NCBI GenBank assembly: GCA_902485915.1
Contig: CABTMH010000105.1
Coordinates: forward strand, 1 to 19,108
Source: an uncultured Oribacterium sp.
GTDB taxonomy: Bacteria > Bacillota > Clostridia > Lachnospirales > Lachnospiraceae
Direction: 5' to 3'
DNA length: 19,108 nt
Shown: in pieces, positions 1 through 7,088 of the stretch
How the letters are laid out: each line of letters opens with the position of its first letter
Position numbering within the stretch: the stretch's first letter is position 1
The notes under the pieces: model-generated
What the model saw: only the letters and a program-made list of their open reading frames with translations
Told to the model about the DNA's origin: nothing
Databases searched by the model: none
Translations under genes and position numbers: made by a program

Positions 1-13
1 TTAATTTTTTCAT
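1..13 (-). CDS. Start of next operon gene (5' end only), probable ABC permease
   Basis: Only the first four codons (Met-Lys-Lys-Leu) are in the window. The ATG (complement of 11-13) overlaps the TGA of the upstream ATPase gene (complement of 10-12) in an ATGA arrangement. A purine-rich stretch, GGTGGAAGAGAG, lies directly upstream as a ribosome site. Such overlap indicates translational coupling. In sugar ABC operons of the Mgl/Rbs/Xyl type the gene after the ATPase is usually the membrane permease, so that is the inferred identity. Nothing in these 13 bases proves it. Confidence 0.45.
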
Positions 14-1518
14 CTCTCTTCCACCTTCCCAATCATCGCAAGGCTCAGGAGCTTCGTTTCACTCGCTTCCTCGCGGCTGACCTCTCCGGAAATCTGTCTA
101 CCCTTCATAACGATGATCCGATCGGAAAGTCCGATGACCTCCGGAAGCTCTGAGGAAATCAGAATCACACCGAGTCCCTGCTTCGCAAATGTACAGATCA
201 TGTTGTAAAACTCCGACTTCGCACCGACATCGATGCCTTTCGTCGGCTCATCGAGGATCAGAACCTTCGGTTTCGTACTGATCCATCTCGCAACGATGGC
301 CTTCTGCTGATTACCACCCGAAAGCTCGACGATCTTTTTATCCGGCGATGGTGTCTTGATCCGGAAATCCCGAATACCTGCTTCTGCCGTTTCCTCGTCT
401 GCCTTCGCATCGAGGAAGCCAAATCTGTTCGAGTGCTGATCCAGCATCGAGACATTGATATTTTCTGCTACGGAAAAGTTCGAGATGATGCCCTGCAGCT
501 TGCGATCCTCTGGAACGAGGACGATGCCCTGCTTCATCGCATCATGCGGGGAATGAATCGTAAGCTTGCGGCCTTCGAGGTAAACCTCGCCACCCTTCAT
601 ATGATCGGCACCGATGATGGCTCTCATCAGTTCGGTTCTTCCAGCACCGACGAGGCCAGAAAAGCCGAGAACCTCGCCTTTACGAAGTGTGAAGGAAGTC
701 GGCTTCACATAATCAGAGGATACATCCTTTACTTCGAGAAGCACCTCACCGATCTGTTTATCACGATCGAGACTGCTGTAGATGTCGCCGAGATCACGTC
801 CGACCATCATCTTGATCATCTGGGCCTGTGACGTTTCTTTCGTCACGACGGTATCGACATAATGCCCATCCTTAAAAATCGCCACCTTATCGGTGATTTC
901 CTCGATTTCGTCCATACGATGGGATACATAGATGATGACCTTATCTTCCGCCTTCAGCTTTCGGATGATCCTGAATAAAGCATCGATTTCCGAATCTGAC
1001 AGCGACGCAGTCGGCTCATCGAAAGCGATCACCTTCAGATTTTCTCTCGAATACGCTTTCATGATTTCGACCATCTGCTGGTAGGCGATGCTGAGATCCT
1101 TGACCTTCGTCTCCGGTCTGATCGGCAGGCCGAAGTCCTCGATGATCTTCTGCGCCATATGGTTTGCTTTTACGGTATCGATGATACCGAACTTATTGAC
1201 CGGCATTCTGCCGAGGTAAATATTCTCTGCAACGGACAGCTCCAGAAGAATCTGTCGTTCCTGATAAATAATCGAGATGCCTTCTTCGATCGCTTCATGT
1301 GGGGTTTTAAAATGTTTCTCCTCCCCATCCAGTAAATACTTTCCGGACGTCGGCTGATAATCACCATTCAGCGTCTTCAGAAGCGTCGATTTACCGGCAC
1401 CATTTTCTCCCAGGAATGCAAGTACCTCGCCGGAATACGCTTTGAAGCAGATATCATCCAGTGCCTTCACACCAGGGAAATATTTGGAAATATGCTGAAA
1501 TTCCAAAACGTGTTCCAT
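10..1518 (-). CDS. Sugar ABC transporter ATP-binding protein (RbsA/MglA/XylG type)
   Basis: This is the duplicated ATPase of a CUT2-type monosaccharide importer, acting on the inner face of the membrane to power a permease with an external binding protein. The ATG at 1518 follows AAAGGAG by seven bases; a GTG at 1545 is in frame but would put that ribosome site inside the gene, so I reject it. The product has 502 residues, the normal length. NBD1 has Walker A GENGAGKST (37-45), a reduced signature LSIAYQQ and Walker B VIAFDEPTA. NBD2 has the family's characteristic GLVGAGRTE, with Arg in place of the P-loop Lys, then LSGGNQQK and VLILDEPTKGID. A divergent aldose epimerase supports a hexose or pentose substrate, but the exact sugar cannot be told. 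No binding-protein gene is visible between the two, so it is either to the left or elsewhere. Confidence 0.95.
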   Translation of the reverse strand: MEHVLEFQHISKYFPGVKALDDICFKAYSGEVLAFLGENGAGKSTLLKTLNGDYQPTSGKYLLDGEEKHFKTPHEAIEEGISIIYQERQILLELSVAENIYLGRMPVNKFGIIDTVKANHMAQKIIEDFGLPIRPETKVKDLSIAYQQMVEIMKAYSRENLKVIAFDEPTASLSDSEIDALFRIIRKLKAEDKVIIYVSHRMDEIEEITDKVAIFKDGHYVDTVVTKETSQAQMIKMMVGRDLGDIYSSLDRDKQIGEVLLEVKDVSSDYVKPTSFTLRKGEVLGFSGLVGAGRTELMRAIIGADHMKGGEVYLEGRKLTIHSPHDAMKQGIVLVPEDRKLQGIISNFSVAENINVSMLDQHSNRFGFLDAKADEETAEAGIRDFRIKTPSPDKKIVELSGGNQQKAIVARWISTKPKVLILDEPTKGIDVGAKSEFYNMICTFAKQGLGVILISSELPEVIGLSDRIIVMKGRQISGEVSREEASETKLLSLAMIGKVEER

Positions 1519-1675
1519 GCTGTAACTCCTTTCGTTTATTGTCACTCTCGTTCAACTGAGTTTATTGTAAAACAGCAGCATATAAAAATCATTGTCGCGA
1601 ATTGCGGATTGATTTTGAAATCTTGCTCTCATACAGTGGAGCGATAGCAAAAGGTTCTCTGATGGATATACTGGT

Positions 1676-1716
1676 ATTATATAAAAGAATGCATAAAAAC
1701 GCAGTTTTAAAATGCA
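1676..1716 (-). promoter_or_regulatory. Possible promoter and imperfect palindrome upstream of the ABC ATPase gene
   Basis: On the minus strand there is a perfect TATAAT (complement of 1676-1681), but the hexamer 17 bases upstream (CTGCGT) is a poor -35, so an activator may be needed. An imperfect inverted repeat with TGCAT (1690-1694) and ATGCA (1712-1716) as outer arms lies across the spacer and -35 region, where a regulator could bind. The rest of 1546-1675 holds no other element that I can support; it would be a leader of about 150 nt. Confidence 0.3.
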
Positions 1717-1780
1717 TGTGATTTATTCATTTTTCTCTTTACTCGTAAATTAGATTTTACAAATTCACTTTTCAAAAATG

Positions 1781-1789
1781 TGTTAAAAT
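1781..1789 (+). promoter_or_regulatory. Extended -10 promoter candidate for the epimerase gene
   Basis: TGTTAAAAT reads as an extended -10 (TG, one base, TAAAAT) about 35 bases before the epimerase start. No good -35 stands 17 bases upstream, which is tolerated for extended -10 promoters. It sits inside a pair of AAAATGTG direct repeats (1775-1782 and 1785-1792) that could be regulator half-sites. Confidence 0.35.
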
Positions 1790-1824
1790 GTGATTTTTCA
1801 CCAAACAAGGGGAGGATACTATAC

Positions 1825-2892
1825 ATGAAATTTGAAATTTTAACAGACTGTTCGAATCCTTTTCGGAAACGATACCGGAGCATCACAAGCAGCGGCATGA
1901 TCGTCGAACTTTCTACGCTCGGTGCCGCAATTCAAAATATTGCTCTCCGTTTCGAGGATGAGTGGCGTTCTGTCGTTCTCTCCTATCCGACGGAGAAAGA
2001 TCTGCGTGACTCTGGTTCCTATGCAGGCCGTACGCTGGCACCAAACGCCGGTCGTATCCGAGGCGGGGCACTCGAAATCGGTGGTCGGACTCGATCGCTC
2101 GCGCCCAATGATGGACAGAATCAGCTGCACGGCGGCAAGCATAATCTTTCATTTACAGACTGGGATGTCGAAGAGATGGAGGAAGCTCTGGACTATGTAA
2201 AAATCACATTCACCGCGACACAGTCGGATGGTCTGGACGGTTTTCCTGGAAATCGCTGCTATCACGTGACGTATCTGATCGAAGATACCAACTGGATTCG
2301 TATCGAGTACCGTGTGGAAACGGATCAGACAACCTATGTCAATCTCTCAAACCATACCTACTGGAATCTCGCCGGTACGAAGTGGGTACCGGCGAGCGGG
2401 CTTCGACAAGAGCTCGAAATCGCCGCCAACAATGTCGCACTGAACGATGCTGCACATCTGCCTGCCGATATCATTCCGGTAGCTGGAACGTCCTTTGACT
2501 TCCGGGTGCCGGTTTCACTGCAGCACATGCTCGACTCCGAGGTTCTTCGTGATCGAATCTCGACGGAGCAGTTCCAGACAGGACGTGGGTATAATAACGC
2601 CTACATACTTACGCGGTCAGATCTTCGGCGACATCTCCGTGGTGTCCGTCATGAAGAGCCACTGAAGAAGGCCTGTACGTTACGGGACCCTGTTTCCGGA
2701 CATCAGATGACCATGATGACGGATGCCACTGCCCTCGTGCTCTACTCCGGAGGCTTCCTGCCGACCCCAGGCTCACACATCGCACTGGAAGCACAGGACA
2801 TCCCGGATGTCAGTAATCTTCTCCCTGAACGGATGACACTCACCACACCAGAGAAACCATTTTATCGAGAAATCCGATTTAAAATATCGTAA
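1825..2892 (+). CDS. galM: Aldose 1-epimerase (galactose mutarotase family)
   Basis: The enzyme interconverts alpha and beta anomers of aldoses in the cytoplasm, feeding sugar kinases. The start at 1825 is chosen because AAGGGGAGG (1807-1815) precedes it by nine bases; an in-frame ATG at 1780 would swallow that site. The 355 residues match the family length. Visible conserved elements are YAGRTLAPNAGRIRGG (66-81), the substrate/acid histidine in QLHGG (H102), the catalytic histidine in SNHTYWNLAG (H177), and the general base Glu in LEAQDIPD (E322). Two sites deviate from the usual consensus: APNAGRI in place of the common GRxxNRI, and GYNNAYIL where many members have GYDHxF. Substrate preference may therefore differ from classical galactose mutarotase. 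It is divergent from a sugar ABC transporter ATPase, fitting a sugar-utilisation locus. Confidence 0.93.
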   Translation: MKFEILTDCSNPFRKRYRSITSSGMIVELSTLGAAIQNIALRFEDEWRSVVLSYPTEKDLRDSGSYAGRTLAPNAGRIRGGALEIGGRTRSLAPNDGQNQLHGGKHNLSFTDWDVEEMEEALDYVKITFTATQSDGLDGFPGNRCYHVTYLIEDTNWIRIEYRVETDQTTYVNLSNHTYWNLAGTKWVPASGLRQELEIAANNVALNDAAHLPADIIPVAGTSFDFRVPVSLQHMLDSEVLRDRISTEQFQTGRGYNNAYILTRSDLRRHLRGVRHEEPLKKACTLRDPVSGHQMTMMTDATALVLYSGGFLPTPGSHIALEAQDIPDVSNLLPERMTLTTPEKPFYREIRFKIS

Positions 2893-2915
2893 TACAGGTG
2901 GTGATTTTTCAGTTC

Positions 2916-2980
2916 CTGTTCACTCGTGGCTCGGCGGCTGTCCGCCTGGCCACGACTTGACTTAAACGACGATCGAACAG
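2916..2980. terminator. Strong hairpin between convergent genes, CTGTTCACTCGT-headed element copy 1
   Basis: TCGTGGC (2924-2930) pairs with GCCACGA (2949-2955), and inside it GGCGG (2933-2937) pairs with CCGCC (2942-2946) around a CTGT tetraloop. Outer CTGTTC (2916-2921) and GAACAG (2975-2980) can pair as well. It sits between the 3' ends of the epimerase and AEC genes, where a bidirectional terminator is expected, but there is no U-tract on either side. The beginning of the element, CTGTTCACTCGT, recurs at 10396-10407. Confidence 0.5.
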
Positions 2981-3009
2981 CAGCCTGCAGATAGGATGAT
3001 TGATGATGC

Positions 3010-3957
3010 TCAGATCACGCCGATGGAGGTCAGTGCGATGATCCAGAGGAAGATCGTGAACATGGAGCTCACGGTGCTGATCGCCAGCATCTCCCCGGCG
3101 AGCTCGCCGTCGCCACCCATGCTCTGGCTCATCGGGAAGATGGCGTTCGCCAGTGGTGTCGCAAACAGCGCGAACAGGATGAACAGTTCGATATCACGGA
3201 AGCCCAGCATGTAGGAGATCGTCACGACGATGGCCGGGAGGACGATGAGCTTCAGCACGGTGCAGATCGAGATGATCTTTATGTTCTTCCGGATGTCCGG
3301 CAGCACCAGCGTCGCGCCACAGATGAAGATCGCGAGCGGCGAGGTCATATCCGAAATCGACTTGATCGGCTTCAGGATGCAGGCCGGCAGCGGGATATGC
3401 AGCCCGCGGAATACGAGGCCGGCGATGGCACCGATGATCAGCGGATTCGTCAAGATATTCCGGAGCATCTTCACCGCGCTCGTCTTCTCTCCCTCCGTCC
3501 GCCGGAAGTACTCGAGGATGAACACCGCCGCGATGTTATAGATCGGTACGCAGCACGCGATGACGATGGAAGCGAGCGAACCCGCCTCGTCTCCGTACAT
3601 GCTGACGGCGAGGGGAAGCGCAAACATCAGGGTGTTCGACCGCCAGGTCGACTGGGCCACGACGCCTCGCTGCGGGTTTCCCTTCACGAACAGCGGTGTC
3701 AGCAGAAAGGTCACGAGGATTGCCACCAGGAGAATCCCGACTGCGGTCAGTGCCAGCTTCGTATTCGTCTGGAAATCCGCCTTCGAATTATAGAGGCTGT
3801 TAAACATCAGAAGTGGGAAAAAGGCCTTAAAGATGATCTGGTTCAGACGCTTATAGAAGCTCTCATCGCCGAAGCCCAGGTGACGAATCAGATATCCGTA
3901 CGACATATAACAAATAAACGGTACGACGGCGTTCGCCGCTGTGAAAAAGCTTTCCAT
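3010..3957 (-). CDS. AEC family transporter (auxin efflux carrier type)
   Basis: This is a polytopic inner-membrane permease of the AEC family, whose bacterial members move malate, malonate or other organic acids. The start at 3957 is chosen because the family N-terminus (MESFFTAANAVVPFI) begins there and TAGGGG lies just upstream; the frame stays open to 4059 but that extension is hydrophilic and unlike the family. The product has 315 residues, the usual size, with about ten hydrophobic segments in two halves separated by a polar stretch around FLEYFRRTEGEKTSAVK. The C-terminal half carries the small-residue helices and the PLANAIFPMSQSMGGD segment. The sce7726-type gene lies 106 bases upstream on the same strand. 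Substrate cannot be inferred from context. Confidence 0.88.
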   Translation of the reverse strand: MESFFTAANAVVPFICYMSYGYLIRHLGFGDESFYKRLNQIIFKAFFPLLMFNSLYNSKADFQTNTKLALTAVGILLVAILVTFLLTPLFVKGNPQRGVVAQSTWRSNTLMFALPLAVSMYGDEAGSLASIVIACCVPIYNIAAVFILEYFRRTEGEKTSAVKMLRNILTNPLIIGAIAGLVFRGLHIPLPACILKPIKSISDMTSPLAIFICGATLVLPDIRKNIKIISICTVLKLIVLPAIVVTISYMLGFRDIELFILFALFATPLANAIFPMSQSMGGDGELAGEMLAISTVSSMFTIFLWIIALTSIGVI

Positions 3958-4063
3958 ATATTCCCCTAAATCATGCTGTAAACTGCGGTTTTCTATGCTG
4001 AGTGCAGGCTGCTGCATCCCGAATATCCGGATACTCCGACAGCTGCTATCATATCTCATTCTA

Positions 4064-4867
4064 CTATGTGGATTTTTTACTGGTCTTCGGACTCTTCCGT
4101 CCCTTCACGACATGCTGCACATGAAGATTCGGCTTACGGCGGCGGGCCGTCCGGGTCGCACCGGCGCGGCGCGTTTTCTCGTCGCCGGAGGATTCCGGAG
4201 ACGGTGACGATGCGGCGGCAGAAGCATTGGCCGGGTGAAGCTTCGCGTGCAGCTTCCGACGCTGGCGGCGCGGCTTCTTTCCCTCGCGCTCGACGCGGAA
4301 TCGGTTGATCTCGTCGAAGATACGGGTGTAGTCGCGCTCGAACAGCTCCTCCGACATCTCGAGGCGGAGCGTCTCATACGGCACGCCCACGAGGATCTTC
4401 TCGATCACGTCCTTCTTCGAGATGCGGTCATACCTATGCTTCAGATGACGATACACGATGTGCTGCAGCTCCGGACGCCAGAGAAGGCTCAGCTTCCGCG
4501 CCGGATCGATCCCCGGATTCGGCTTCGGACGGCGCAGCACATAAAAATCCGCGCGTCCCTCGACCTCCTCGACGGTGATGATGCCCCAGCTCGCCGGCAC
4601 ATGCTCCTCGACGTGCATCGCGTGACGCGTACCGACGACGATGATGTTCATGTCGAAGTAACGGTCGTAGTCCTCGACCTGCCCCGCGAGCCGCGTGTAG
4701 GTATCGGCATCCGACTTGATCTCGATCCCCACGAAGCTGTCCGGCGTCACCATGATGACATCCGCACGGCTCCCGCCCATATTCTTTTCCTCGATGATCC
4801 GGATGCGCCCCCAGCCCTCCTCCAGGAAAGCAAACAGCGGCTCACGGATGTCCCTGTCCTTCAGCAT
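4064..4867 (-). CDS. sce7726-like PD-(D/E)XK family protein with long basic tail
   Basis: Residues 1-110 resemble sce7726/PD-(D/E)XK-fold proteins: an acidic residue near E27, then D36 in SRADVIMV, E49 and K51 in GIEIKSDADT, Q63 in LAGQVEDYDRYFD, followed by a strand IIVVGTRHAMHVEEHV. This is the residue set of a metal-dependent nuclease site, so DNA binding or cleavage is plausible. The biological role of the family is not established. Residues 111-195 form a helical middle region. Residues 196-267 are a Lys/Arg/Ser/Pro-rich, probably disordered tail suited to nucleic-acid binding. The tail contains one copy of the dispersed GAAGCATTGGC motif, read as ANASA (214-218). The ATG at 4867 has only a weak ribosome site, so initiation strength is uncertain. 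It is likely cotranscribed with the AEC gene downstream. Confidence 0.75.
   Translation of the reverse strand: MLKDRDIREPLFAFLEEGWGRIRIIEEKNMGGSRADVIMVTPDSFVGIEIKSDADTYTRLAGQVEDYDRYFDMNIIVVGTRHAMHVEEHVPASWGIITVEEVEGRADFYVLRRPKPNPGIDPARKLSLLWRPELQHIVYRHLKHRYDRISKKDVIEKILVGVPYETLRLEMSEELFERDYTRIFDEINRFRVEREGKKPRRQRRKLHAKLHPANASAAASSPSPESSGDEKTRRAGATRTARRRKPNLHVQHVVKGRKSPKTSKKST
4217..4235 (+). repeat. Dispersed GAAGCATTGGC element, copy 1
   Basis: The sequence is GGCAGAAGCATTGGCCGGG and lies inside the minus-strand sce7726-like gene, in its low-complexity tail. It is read there as Pro-Ala-Asn-Ala-Ser-Ala. It is the reference copy for three others at 11677, 13644 and 14507. Confidence 0.7.
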
Positions 4868-4923
4868 AGTGCACTCGTTTCTACTCGTGAATCTTCCTAA
4901 TAATATCGTTTCTGCACGATGAT

Positions 4924-4960
4924 GTAATGTTCGTAATGTGAAACAAGTCGTAAAATGTGA
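4924..4960. repeat. Short TAATGT/TAAAATGTG direct repeats in divergent intergenic region
   Basis: Three spaced related units occur: TAATGT near 4925, TCGTAATGTG (4931-4940) and TCGTAAAATGTGA (4948-4960). They lie between the divergent sce7726-like and SGNH-like genes and would be in the leader of the former if its promoter is the TATAAT on the minus strand (complement of 4973-4978). They may be regulator half-sites. The last shares TAAAATGTGA with the epimerase promoter region at 1784-1793. Confidence 0.3.
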
Positions 4961-5005
4961 CTGTCAGTGCATATTATAAAACACAAAATCTTCAAATAAA
5001 ATTAA

Positions 5006-5034
5006 TTGTTTTTTCTATTATAAAAGGGTAATAT
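5006..5034 (+). promoter_or_regulatory. Promoter for the SGNH-like surface protein gene
   Basis: TTGTTT (5006-5011) and TAATAT (5029-5034) are separated by 17 bases in an AT-rich stretch, predicting a start near 5041 and a leader of about 125 nt. An inverted repeat, ATCGAAC (5045-5051) and GTTCGAT (5059-5065) with a seven-base spacer, lies immediately at the predicted start. It could be an operator or a 5' stabilising stem-loop. Confidence 0.5.
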
Positions 5035-5165
5035 GTAGCGGTATATCGAACATGCGTCGTTCGATCGATGCAGCGCGAGCCGCCGCGGATCCCATATCTG
5101 CGATGCCTCCGTCGTCCGCATCCTGCGCATGAGAAGGGAAACACTTCATAAGGAGAAATACGATT

Positions 5166-7040
5166 ATGGATTTTAAGGAATTTTTCGAGCAGAATAAGAA
5201 GGCCTGCATCGGCGGCCTGGCAGGTGCTGTCGTGATCCTCATGGGTATCGCGGTCGCAACCAGCCATACCGGCGGAAACAGCACGGTAGAGACTGCAGCC
5301 GCTTCCACCGAAGCAGCCGAGACGACCACCGTCGAGACCGCACCGGTCGAGGTTACCCGTGGCGATTTCTATGATAAGCTGAATTCCGGCAACGCAGTCA
5401 ACGTACTCGTGCTCGGCGACGGCTTCGCATACGGCGATGGTGCGACGAACCTCGAGGACAGCTGGTCCGAGCAGCTCTCTCAGAAGCTCGGTGATGCATT
5501 TAAGTCAAACGTCTTCGTAAACAACTACGCGCTCGCTGGTGACAACGGTGCCTACGCTGGCTTCGTCATCGCAAACGAGCTCACCACCGACGTCGAGTAT
5601 GACGCCGCTGTGCTCAGCTTCGGAAGCTACGACGATCAGGACACTTTCCCGGCCTTCTACGAGGCTCTGATCCGCGCCCTGAATAAGAAGTTCCCGGGCA
5701 TCGAGATCATCTCCCTCATCGAGCCGTCCAGCGTGACGAATCCGGACGGTCCTGCAGCAGCCAATGCAGACGCCATCAAGAACATCACCTCCCACTATCT
5801 CGGCGAGACCATCGACATCGCGAAGGGCTTCGAGGATGCCGGTAAGGATGTGAAGAAGACCGTCGCAAAGGATCAGATCAACCAGAACGACGAGGGCAAC
5901 GACATCACTTCCGATGTCATCCTGTCCGCGATCCAGGCATCCGCTGCCGCTGGTGATCAGAAGGGTGAGACCCAGACGATCAAGCCACTCGACGAGAAGA
6001 TCTCCGAGCTGGAGAGCTTCGCATACATCCCGGCTTCCAACTTCGCGAAGCTGAACGACACCACCTACGAGATCCTCGAAGATTACGTGACCGACGCCGA
6101 CGGCAACAAGCTTCAGGGCCTTCTCGGTCTCGACTACGATTATCTGACCGGTGACAATGATGTCTACGTGACCGTCGATGGCCAGCCGTTCGGTCGTCAC
6201 ACCGTGAAGTTCGACGGTGCCGAGTCCGAGCAGCACATCGTGCTCATCAACGATAACTTCACTTCCGCGGATCACGTCACCATCAAGTTCGCGACCAAGG
6301 AGGAAGCCGATACCTTCGCGGGTATGAGCATCTGTGGAAACATTGCCCTCCCAGAGAGCTATGATAAGTATGAGACCCTGGCGGCAGAGGACGAGCTGAG
6401 CGCCGAGGATCTCCTCGCAGCCGTCGAAGAGACGAACGCAGACGGTACCCCTGTTCTTCAGCAGGCTGGCGCTATGGAGGATGGCGGCGAGATCGCGGTC
6501 GGCGGTCCTGGCTCCGGTGTCGTAGCGGAGGGCGGCGTACTCGCACCGCAGGAGTCTGTTCCAGAGACCACGAAGTACGAGACCACGAACCCGACCCGTT
6601 ACAACAAGGAAGGTGTCCTCGAGGAGAAGTATAACGGCGAGTGGTATGAGGTCGAGCTCGACCCTGTCACTGACCCGACCGCAGGCGTATACGCAGCCGG
6701 CGTCGATCATCCGGGTGCACAGCCTGCCACCATCGTCGGTAAGAACGCAAAGCGTAAGTCGAAGGCAGCCGGCCCGGCTGGAGACACTGAGGAAACGACG
6801 GTAAGCAGCGCTGCAGCCGCAGCAGCCGCAAACGGCACCACCGCTACTACCCAGGCAGCCGCTGGTACTGAGACCGCTGCACAGACCACCCAAGCCTCAT
6901 CCAACATGAGCAACTTCGCAAACCCGGGTGCGCAGGTGAAGGCCGCTGGTGACTACAACATCAACGAAACCGATGCAAACGGCAACATGATCGTCAGCAA
7001 CGGCCGCCTCTCCATCAGCAGTGGCGACGATGACGAATAA
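5166..7040 (+). CDS. Membrane-anchored SGNH-fold surface protein, probable pseudoenzyme
   Basis: The 624-residue product starts at an ATG preceded by AAGGAG. Residues 13-33 form one hydrophobic segment (an uncleaved signal-anchor or signal peptide), then a Thr/Ala/Glu-rich linker (34-63). Residues ~64-261 align with SGNH/GDSL hydrolase blocks: block I reads VLVLGDGFAYG (nucleophile Ser replaced by G86), block II keeps Gly in LAGDNG (G125), block III reads FGSYDD (Asn of GxND replaced by Y155), and block V reads DQINQNDEG (His of DGxHPN replaced by N239). The fold seems kept while three of the four name-giving residues are gone, so binding rather than hydrolysis is likely. Residues ~262-420 look like a beta-rich domain of unknown kind; the rest is Ala/Thr/Pro/Gly-rich with no LPXTG motif. 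It stands alone between its own promoter and terminator. Confidence 0.75.
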   Translation: MDFKEFFEQNKKACIGGLAGAVVILMGIAVATSHTGGNSTVETAAASTEAAETTTVETAPVEVTRGDFYDKLNSGNAVNVLVLGDGFAYGDGATNLEDSWSEQLSQKLGDAFKSNVFVNNYALAGDNGAYAGFVIANELTTDVEYDAAVLSFGSYDDQDTFPAFYEALIRALNKKFPGIEIISLIEPSSVTNPDGPAAANADAIKNITSHYLGETIDIAKGFEDAGKDVKKTVAKDQINQNDEGNDITSDVILSAIQASAAAGDQKGETQTIKPLDEKISELESFAYIPASNFAKLNDTTYEILEDYVTDADGNKLQGLLGLDYDYLTGDNDVYVTVDGQPFGRHTVKFDGAESEQHIVLINDNFTSADHVTIKFATKEEADTFAGMSICGNIALPESYDKYETLAAEDELSAEDLLAAVEETNADGTPVLQQAGAMEDGGEIAVGGPGSGVVAEGGVLAPQESVPETTKYETTNPTRYNKEGVLEEKYNGEWYEVELDPVTDPTAGVYAAGVDHPGAQPATIVGKNAKRKSKAAGPAGDTEETTVSSAAAAAAANGTTATTQAAAGTETAAQTTQASSNMSNFANPGAQVKAAGDYNINETDANGNMIVSNGRLSISSGDDDE

Positions 7041-7051
7041 GTCATAAAATC

Positions 7052-7088
7052 AACGCGGAGGACCTTGATCGGTCCTCCGCGTTTTATT
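7052..7088. terminator. Intrinsic terminator between convergent SGNH-like and AAA/PDDEXK genes
   Basis: AACGCGGAGGACC (7052-7064) pairs perfectly with GGTCCTCCGCGTT (7071-7083) around the loop TTGATC, followed by TTTTATT on the plus strand. On the minus strand the stem is followed by TTGATTTT, so it may serve both genes. The AAA/PDDEXK gene ends just beyond it at 7087. Confidence 0.92.

Noticed and set aside
1546..1824. CcpA cre site in the sugar-locus intergenic region
   Set aside because: No stretch fits TGWAANCGNTNWCA well enough on either strand.
5505..6893. Long open frame (462 codons) on the minus strand opposite the SGNH-like gene
   Set aside because: It is a repetitive Val/Leu/Gly/Asp product arising from codon bias of the plus-strand gene, with no ribosome site or domain.
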